From Planctomycetota bacterium (lineage in GTDB: Bacteria; Planctomycetota; Brocadiia; JAJRTI01), in the NCBI GenBank assembly GCA_024278415.1, contig JAJRTI010000908.1:1-10221 (forward strand): DNA of 10,221 nucleotides, in the 5' to 3' direction. Under the pieces are notes generated by a model. The model had not been told where the DNA came from, did no database searches, and was given only the letters and a program-made list of their open reading frames with translations. Position 1 is the first letter of the stretch. Each line of letters opens with the position of its first letter. Positions 6,008 to 10,221 of this stretch are shown here, piece after piece. The translations under genes were made by a program, and so were the position numbers.

Positions 6008-7831
6008 TCAACCCTGCCCTGCGAGCCGTTCGTTCATCTTCCGCAAATCGCGACGCACGATGGCGAGCATTTCGTCGATGTACTGGGGCGAGTGTGAGGC
6101 TTCCTCGCGCAGCCCCTGGCGCACCTTTGCGAGGAACGACTGGATCGCGCCTCCAGGCAAGGGCTTGGGCGCTTCCGCCCACGCCACCAGGTCATCCAGC
6201 TCCGGGTTCGGTTGGTCGCGATTGACGGGCCGCGGATTGGCGGCGATTTGGTAGCCCTTGAGCGCCATGATGAGCGGCTGGTAGTTGCGGTCGCGGTTGA
6301 GCCGGGCGAACTGGTACTCGATCACCTGGACCTCTTCTTCGCTCTCCGTGTCGTAGTAGTACTCCTCCATTTCGTCCCGCGCTGGCATGTGCGAGTTGAC
6401 GAGGCTGAAGCGATGGTGCACGAGTTCGCCATCGTGGAAGCGATGCTCGCGCATGAGGCCGGAGCCGTCGGGCCGAATGTCGCCGCCCAGCATGAGGAAG
6501 CAGATGAGGTCGTTCGGGTCGCAGGGCTCCTGCGTCTGGATCGGCTTAGGCGGCTGGATCGAAAGGTGGAGGCTGTGGGCGGGGATGCGCGTGAAGTCGA
6601 GCGCTTGGTGGATGAGTTCGTTGAGCACCCAGGGGTCGTCCGTGGCCGGCTTGGACAGGTCGCCGACGATTTTGTACCGGCCGAACGCGTACTCGAAGAA
6701 CCCTCTCGACCGCAGGCCTTCGATCAACTCGTTTTGATGGTTGTCGAGGTAGCCGCCCAATTTCCATGACCGGGCCATGAGGTCGAAGTCGTGGAAGTAG
6801 TAGAAACCGTCGTACACAGGGTCTTGCCCGGGGGCGGCCTTTATGGTTCGGCCGCCGAGGTGGCTCATCTCGATCTCCGCGCCCAAGGGGGTGACGCCCG
6901 CCTGGCGGTGGGCCTTGACCCAATGCAGCAGGTCCTTCGCCTTTTCCGCGTCGTAGATCTCGTCGGCCACGCGCACCGCGCCGATCGCGTAGTCGATGTA
7001 ATCCCGGCCGGGTGCGAGCCGGTCGAGTTGCGTGGCTTGGAGGCGCGCGTCCACGTGCGCGCGCAACTCGTTCATGAACGTGAGCGCGACGAGGTTGGAG
7101 ATCGTGTGCTCGTAGTAGCTGTCCGCGACTTTGATGCGGTCTTGGACGCGGTGGTGGATGCGGTCCTCGATCTGGTTGAAGATCATGTGGAGGACGGCGA
7201 GGCGCACGTAGTTGTCCGCATAGCGCGCGGCGTCGGGGTCGTCGTGGATATGCTTGAGCGTGGGCAGAGGGCTCTCTTCGAGCGTGAGGCGCACGGCGAA
7301 CTCCGACGGCGGCCCGTCCCGCAGGTGGCTTTCGAGGAGGTCGTACATGGCCAAGCTCCTCAGCTCTCGCTCGGCCCGGGCGCGCAACGGGTCGGATGCG
7401 GCCCCGCCGTTTGCGGCGACCATTTCGCAGGCTCGCTCCTCCAGGTACTCTTTCACGCGCTCCGCGGCCACGATGTCGTCGCCATAGTGGGCCTTGAGCG
7501 TATGGGGCCGGCCCACGTACACGTATGCCTCCATGGTGCCGCTGCCCTCTGCCTCCAGCACGACCTTGATGCGGTCGTAGAGGTCGCCCTCGCGCTCGTA
7601 GTTGTCGAGCCTGAACAGCGAGTCCCGGTCGATGCTCTTGAGCACGACCCCGCTGACCGAGAGCCCCGGCTTGGGCACGATGTAGGGGTAGCCCATGTTC
7701 GGGACGATGCGCTCGTAGTCCCACAGGATCGCGGGCTCGGTGCTGAACGTGCGCCCAGTGAGCGAGCGCACGTTCGCGTCGTCCATCAGCGTGCCGTAGA
7801 CGAATAAGTTGTCGCCGTTGCGGCTGTCCAT
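6008..7831 (-). CDS. Gamma-glutamylcyclotransferase-like domain fused to a putative carboxylate-amine ligase-like domain
   Basis: The 607-residue protein starts with a gamma-glutamylcyclotransferase/AIG2-like domain (about 7-118): LFVYGTLMDD (9-18) is the glycine-containing binding loop, and LDNYEREGDLYDR (75-87) carries the likely catalytic Glu (Glu79 by the usual LD-x-x-E pattern). Residues about 120-310 are helical with no motif I recognise. The C-terminal part has GAEIEM (317-322), HSLHLSIQ (419-426) and VQVIEYQFAR (501-510), spaced like the metal-binding E-x-E, H-x-H and late E-x-R strands of glutamate-cysteine ligase/amidoligase (COOH-NH2 ligase) proteins. That half is an inference from short motifs. 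The start MDSRNG (ATG 7831) places the domain as usual; an open frame continues 40 codons upstream, but over the neighbouring gene and without family-like sequence. No clear Shine-Dalgarno. It lies between a VOC gene (82-base gap) and rsmE (one-base gap). Confidence 0.72.
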   Translation of the reverse strand: MDSRNGDNLFVYGTLMDDANVRSLTGRTFSTEPAILWDYERIVPNMGYPYIVPKPGLSVSGVVLKSIDRDSLFRLDNYEREGDLYDRIKVVLEAEGSGTMEAYVYVGRPHTLKAHYGDDIVAAERVKEYLEERACEMVAANGGAASDPLRARAERELRSLAMYDLLESHLRDGPPSEFAVRLTLEESPLPTLKHIHDDPDAARYADNYVRLAVLHMIFNQIEDRIHHRVQDRIKVADSYYEHTISNLVALTFMNELRAHVDARLQATQLDRLAPGRDYIDYAIGAVRVADEIYDAEKAKDLLHWVKAHRQAGVTPLGAEIEMSHLGGRTIKAAPGQDPVYDGFYYFHDFDLMARSWKLGGYLDNHQNELIEGLRSRGFFEYAFGRYKIVGDLSKPATDDPWVLNELIHQALDFTRIPAHSLHLSIQPPKPIQTQEPCDPNDLICFLMLGGDIRPDGSGLMREHRFHDGELVHHRFSLVNSHMPARDEMEEYYYDTESEEEVQVIEYQFARLNRDRNYQPLIMALKGYQIAANPRPVNRDQPNPELDDLVAWAEAPKPLPGGAIQSFLAKVRQGLREEASHSPQYIDEMLAIVRRDLRKMNERLAGQG

Positions 7832-7881
7832 GGAAGCGAGGCCCGCGGGGCGCGAAGCAGCCCCAGGAGTGACGTGGCAGC

Positions 7882-7902
7882 GCGCGGGCGCCATACCCGC
7901 GC
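7882..7902. repeat. Intercistronic hairpin between the VOC and cyclotransferase/ligase genes
   Basis: GCGCGGG (7882-7888) and CCCGCGC (7896-7902) form a perfect seven-base stem with a seven-base loop, 12 bases beyond the VOC stop codon on the minus strand. No T-run follows, so it may protect the upstream message or reduce downstream expression rather than terminate. It may be another repeat unit, but no foot tetranucleotide is evident. Confidence 0.45.
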
Positions 7903-7913
7903 AGGTCGATTGG

Positions 7914-8231
7914 CTACTCCTTGAACTCCATGAACTCGAAGACCGCGCCATCTTTCTCGATGAACACGACCGTCAGGTTTTCCATGGGATCGAACGGTCC
8001 CAGCAGAACCTTCTCCCCTTCGATATCGCGCTGTAGGTTGTCCGTCTTGAACGCGAAGTGCGGCATGTGGCGCACCGGGCCCGCCAGCGTCGCGTCGGGC
8101 TCGAAGCGCAGGAACTCGATCTTCTGCGGGTGGGTCTCGGGATCGGTCACCCAGACCTTGGTGTCCGGCACGTACGTCTCGCCTTCTTGCTTCTCGTCGG
8201 TGGGCAAGCCCAGGTGGTGGAATTCTCTCAT
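7914..8231 (-). CDS. Small VOC-superfamily (glyoxalase/bleomycin-resistance fold) protein
   Basis: The 105-residue product has the beta-alpha-beta-beta-beta pattern of a VOC module: REFHHLGLPTDE (2-13) starts the first strand with a candidate metal-ligand His, IEFLRFEPD gives the second position (Glu), MPHFAFKT the third (His), and AVFEFMEF at the C-terminus the fourth (Glu). VOC proteins use this His/Glu set to bind a divalent metal in lyases, isomerases and dioxygenases. It is somewhat shorter than the usual 120-140 residues, and dimerisation would be needed to build a site. ATG 8231 is preferred to ATG 8252 because AAGGAGA (8239-8245) lies eight bases upstream of it. It is probably the first gene of the minus-strand operon with the cyclotransferase/ligase-like gene and rsmE. 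Stop is TAG. The substrate is unknown. Confidence 0.8.
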   Translation of the reverse strand: MREFHHLGLPTDEKQEGETYVPDTKVWVTDPETHPQKIEFLRFEPDATLAGPVRHMPHFAFKTDNLQRDIEGEKVLLGPFDPMENLTVVFIEKDGAVFEFMEFKE

Positions 8232-8238
8232 GGCCGCG

Positions 8239-8245
8239 TCTCCTT
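8239..8245 (-). promoter_or_regulatory. Ribosome binding site deciding the VOC start
   Basis: The minus strand reads AAGGAGA, with eight bases between AGGAG and ATG 8231. The alternative ATG at 8252 has no such site and adds only seven residues without family similarity. Confidence 0.7.
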
Positions 8246-8280
8246 CATGCATGGGAGTGGCTAAAGTTTGGGCACGTGAG

Positions 8281-8289
8281 AGTATAGCA
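8281..8289 (-). promoter_or_regulatory. Candidate extended -10 promoter of the VOC-led operon
   Basis: The minus strand reads TGC-TATACT (8289-8281), a near-consensus extended -10. No good -35 is present at 16-18 bases (CGGCGC region), which extended -10 promoters tolerate. The leader to ATG 8231 would be about 43 nt and contains the Shine-Dalgarno site. Confidence 0.45.
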
Positions 8290-8343
8290 TGCCATTTGTG
8301 TTAGCGCCGCGCAAGGACGAATGGCGGCGAGCGGCCAACGCCC

Positions 8344-8373
8344 TTGCGTCGCGGGAGCCTTGGCCTGTAAGAT
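8344..8373 (+). promoter_or_regulatory. Weak candidate promoter of the GNAT gene, close to the start codon
   Basis: TTGCGT (8344-8349) and TAAGAT (8368-8373) are 18 bases apart. The -10 ends ten bases before ATG 8384, which lacks a Shine-Dalgarno sequence, so a leaderless or very short-leader message is possible. The boxes are only partial matches. Confidence 0.25.
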
Positions 8374-8383
8374 TCCGACGGTC

Positions 8384-9247
8384 ATGTCGAACTCGATTCA
8401 CATCCGGACCTTCACCGACGCCGATGTGCCGTTAGGTATGGAACTGAAGGCGCTTGCCCGCTGGAACCAGGTCGAAGCGGACTGGCGCCGGTTCCTGGCC
8501 ATGCAACCGGACGGCTGCTTCGTTGCGGAGATCGATGGCCACCCGGCCGGCACGGCCACGACGATCGCGTACGGCCAACGCTTCGGGTGGGTCGGCATGG
8601 TGCTCGTGCATCCGGAGCGGCGCCGCCGCGGCATTGGCTCCGCGCTGCTCGAACACTGCATCGCGCATCTCGAAGGCCGCGGCGTGGCGTGCGTGAAGCT
8701 CGACGCGACCCCTCTGGGCAAGAAGCTCTACGACACGCTCGGGTTTGTCGACGAGTTGCACATCGAGCGCCGGCAGATCGGCTCTGTTGCCGATCTGCCG
8801 CCGGCTGAAGCATGTGTGTCCCGGATGCTTCGTGAGGATCTCTCCGACGTCGCGGACTACGACGCTCCGATCTTCGGCGCACCGCGGCGGCGCCCCCTCG
8901 AGTTGCTTTTCAGGCAGAACCCGTCCGGTTGCTTCGTGAGCCGCGATGGCGCAGGCCGGGTTTGCGGCTACATCTTTTCTCGCGCGGGCGCCCACGCGTG
9001 GCAAGTGGGGCCGTGGTCGGCCGACCGCCGGCCTATCGCTGCGGCCTTGTTGCACGCGGCCCTCGATCCGCTTCGCGGCGGGCCGGTGTTCATGGACGTG
9101 CCTCTGCTCCCTGAGGGCCCCCGCGAGATTGTGAGCGCGCTCGGCTTCGAGGTGCAGCGCCCGCTCATTCGGATGTACAAAGGGGACAATCGCTGCCCAG
9201 GCGACGCGTCTCGCGCCTACGCCTTTTGCGGCCCCGAGACGGGCTGA
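8384..9247 (+). CDS. Two-domain GNAT-family N-acetyltransferase (N-terminal GNAT plus YitH/Acetyltransf_18-like C-terminal domain)
   Basis: The 287-residue protein carries a full GNAT domain at about 5-130. VGMVLVHPERRRRGIGSALL (70-89) contains the acetyl-CoA pyrophosphate loop R-R-x-G-x-G, followed by LGKKLYDTLGF (111-121), the usual GNAT C-terminal strand-helix. Residues about 155-265 match the second domain of YitH-like proteins: DAPIFGAPRRRPLELLF (160-176), PSGCFVSRD (180-188) and MYKGDN (264-269). The tail RAYAFCGPETG is also characteristic of this group. ATG 8384 is chosen because the recognisable domain begins at IHIRTF; the frame stays open 21 codons upstream but without family-like sequence. 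The acceptor (small-molecule amine or protein lysine) is unknown. The next gene begins 14 bases downstream, so the two are probably co-transcribed. Cytoplasmic. Confidence 0.88.
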   Translation: MSNSIHIRTFTDADVPLGMELKALARWNQVEADWRRFLAMQPDGCFVAEIDGHPAGTATTIAYGQRFGWVGMVLVHPERRRRGIGSALLEHCIAHLEGRGVACVKLDATPLGKKLYDTLGFVDELHIERRQIGSVADLPPAEACVSRMLREDLSDVADYDAPIFGAPRRRPLELLFRQNPSGCFVSRDGAGRVCGYIFSRAGAHAWQVGPWSADRRPIAAALLHAALDPLRGGPVFMDVPLLPEGPREIVSALGFEVQRPLIRMYKGDNRCPGDASRAYAFCGPETG

Positions 9248-9251
9248 AAGG
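9246..9251 (+). promoter_or_regulatory. Ribosome binding site supporting a TTG start for the methyltransferase
   Basis: AAAGGA lies ten bases before TTG 9262 and overlaps the GNAT stop codon (9245-9247). No ATG or GTG in the right frame lies nearby. The alternative TTG at 9226 is inside the GNAT gene and has no Shine-Dalgarno site. Confidence 0.5.
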
Positions 9252-9261
9252 AATCCCACTC

Positions 9262-9927
9262 TTGAGTGAAGCCAGGCGATTCGAGCTTCGCGATGCTGAC
9301 GCGGTCGGCGCCGCGCGCGCGCGGATACGAGGCATCGTCGAGCGGTACTGTGGCGAGGGCCGTGTGTTCGACGCAGGGGGCGGCGATGGGGCGACGCTGC
9401 CCGGCGAGTCGGCCATTGTGCTCGACATGGACCCGTCGCTGCTGCGCGCGGCCCAGGAGGAGGGGGCGCTCGCGGTGGCGGGCGACATGCAGCGTCTGCC
9501 CGTGCGCGACGAGTCCGTGGGCCAGGTGCTCATGTGCCACACCCTGGAGCATTGCCCCGACACGATCGCCGCGTTGCGCGAGGTCGGGCGAGTTCTGGCG
9601 CCCGGCGGCCACGCTATCATTATCGTGCCCAACGCCGCGAGCCTCAGGCAGATCCAGTCCCTGCTCGCCGGCGACGTGCGCCCGGCGGGCAATCGGCCCG
9701 ATGGCGACACGCAGCACCAGCACCACTACACCCTCAAGCTCCTGCGGCAGCTCTTGGCCGATCAGGCCTGGTTGGAGATCCTCGAGGTGCGCGGAGACGT
9801 CGTCACGTTCCCCCTCATGAGAACCCTGAGGCTGCGGTGGCTCGGCCGCGCGTTGGGCTGGGTGTGCCCGCGTTTCAGCGACGCTATCATCGCGGTGTGC
9901 CGCAAGCGGGCGAACGTCTATACCTGA
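9262..9927 (+). CDS. Class I SAM-dependent methyltransferase (Methyltransf_11-like)
   Basis: The 221-residue product has the Rossmann-like SAM-binding order: motif I VFDAGGGDG (35-43), the acidic ribose-binding residue Asp55 in VLDMD (53-57), GDMQRLP (74-80) for adenine contact, and the motif IV/V region VLMCHTLEHCPD (89-100), followed by EVGRVLAPGGHAIIIVPN, the strand 5 region of this family. The C-terminal third is specific to this protein, with a hydrophobic stretch LRWLGRALGWVCPRFSDAII that may be amphipathic. The start is taken as TTG 9262 from its ribosome binding site; the TTG at 9226 would add 12 residues. It follows the GNAT gene by 14 bases and is probably co-expressed. The methyl acceptor is not readable; such proteins act on lipids, quinones, sugars or small molecules. 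Confidence 0.85.
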   Translation: MSEARRFELRDADAVGAARARIRGIVERYCGEGRVFDAGGGDGATLPGESAIVLDMDPSLLRAAQEEGALAVAGDMQRLPVRDESVGQVLMCHTLEHCPDTIAALREVGRVLAPGGHAIIIVPNAASLRQIQSLLAGDVRPAGNRPDGDTQHQHHYTLKLLRQLLADQAWLEILEVRGDVVTFPLMRTLRLRWLGRALGWVCPRFSDAIIAVCRKRANVYT

Positions 9928-9986
9928 TCGCCATCACGACAACGCCCGTCAGTCACTCGCCGTTTTGTGTGGGGCGAATGGCGATC
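9926..9986 (+). repeat. Spaced inverted repeat overlapping the methyltransferase stop codon
   Basis: GATCGCCAT (9926-9934) and ATGGCGATC (9978-9986) are perfect reverse complements separated by 43 bases, with a further CGCC/GGCG pairing possible inside. It begins in the TGA stop codon. It could form a 3' hairpin, but there is no T-run, so a terminator function is only a possibility. The rest of 9987-10145 shows no gene and only a weak GGGC-GAA-GCCC hairpin at 10085-10095. Confidence 0.4.
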
Positions 9987-10149
9987 TGTTTGGCGTCGGG
10001 CTGAAGGGGGCGGAAGACTGCATCGCTGATGTGTCATTGGCAAGGCACGTGGTCCTGGCTCTGAAGCGGCCCCATAGGAACCCGGGGCGAAGCCCTGCTC
10101 TTTACCCACATCTCCAAACTCTTGCAAGGTCGCTCTCGTGCGGCCTCCC

Positions 10150-10166
10150 GGACCCCAAGGGGGTCC
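10150..10166. repeat. Perfect palindrome GGACCCC-aag-GGGGTCC
   Basis: A seven-base stem with a three-base loop, directly beside the next palindrome. The stem and loop sizes match the REP-like units elsewhere in the window, but no GTAG or GGAG foot directly abuts it. Confidence 0.55.
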
Positions 10167-10176
10167 CGTATGATAG

Positions 10177-10209
10177 CCCAGGGTTGCGGCCGCAGGCCGC
10201 TACCCTGGG
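10177..10209 (-). repeat. GTAG-containing nested palindrome at the right end (family F)
   Basis: The outer stem CCCAGGGT (10177-10184) pairs with ACCCTGGG (10202-10209). The inner stem GCGGCC (10186-10191), loop GCA, pairs with GGCCGC (10195-10200). Read on the minus strand, GTAG (10203-10200) sits at the junction of outer and inner stems. This is a self-contained two-level hairpin, and I recall very similar CCCAGGG-footed repeats from planctomycete genomes. The window ends 12 bases beyond it. Confidence 0.65.
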
Positions 10210-10221
10210 AACAAGGCGCCC

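Noticed and set aside
6791..7807. A 338-codon plus-strand open frame opposite the cyclotransferase/ligase gene
   Set aside because: Val/Arg/Asp/His-rich antisense composition with no recognisable motif; the opposite strand has clear domain motifs across the same region.
8432..9259. A 275-codon minus-strand open frame opposite the GNAT gene
   Set aside because: Antisense shadow; no motif, while the plus-strand frame matches both GNAT domains throughout.
9928..10145. A tRNA or small gene in the right-hand gap
   Set aside because: No cloverleaf or T-loop sequence was found on either strand, and the short open frames lack a ribosome binding site and recognisable protein sequence.

Overview
The window is GC-rich bacterial chromosome with eight protein-coding genes and several palindromic repeat clusters between them. 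I see no rRNA, tRNA, CRISPR array, phage gene or transposase. A Tat-exported Gfo/Idh/MocA oxidoreductase, a GH29 fucosidase, a large O-antigen-ligase/TPR protein and abundant intergenic palindromes together suggest a member of the Planctomycetota/PVC superphylum or a neighbouring environmental phylum. That placement is an inference from gene style, not from a marker gene.

Layout. On the minus strand, 1-1211 is the Gfo/Idh/MocA oxidoreductase, cut by the left window edge. After a palindrome-rich gap, 1515-3620 (minus) encodes a polytopic Wzy/WaaL-type O-antigen ligase with a C-terminal TPR region. A divergent promoter region (3621-3901) separates it from a plus-strand alpha-L-fucosidase (3902-5143). 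From 8231 down to 5311 the minus strand carries a probable operon of three genes: a small VOC/glyoxalase-fold protein, a 607-residue protein with an N-terminal gamma-glutamylcyclotransferase-like domain and a ligase-like C-terminal half, and an RsmE-type 16S rRNA methyltransferase. The last two genes are one base apart. On the plus strand, 8384-9247 is a two-domain GNAT acetyltransferase, followed closely by a class I SAM-dependent methyltransferase (9262-9927). The right end (9928-10221) has no gene I can support but carries several palindromes.

The most interesting features cut across the genes. (1) Several palindromes of unrelated sequence share one architecture: a GTAG or GGAG foot, a 6-7 bp stem and a 2-3 nt loop, repeated in inverse orientation to form a pair. 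This is how RAYT-mobilised REP/BIME elements are built. (2) One such palindrome carries what looks like a 33-nt insertion of a different GTAG-footed palindrome exactly in its loop. (3) A single REP unit lies in frame inside the O-antigen ligase gene. (4) The RsmE gene has a TAG stop exactly where the family has a conserved Glu codon (LR-x-E-TA), and the frame continues sensibly behind it. (5) The cyclotransferase/ligase-like fusion, with its VOC neighbour, is a candidate for an uncharacterised amide-bond or gamma-glutamyl metabolism. I do not see evidence for a complete new defence or mobile system.
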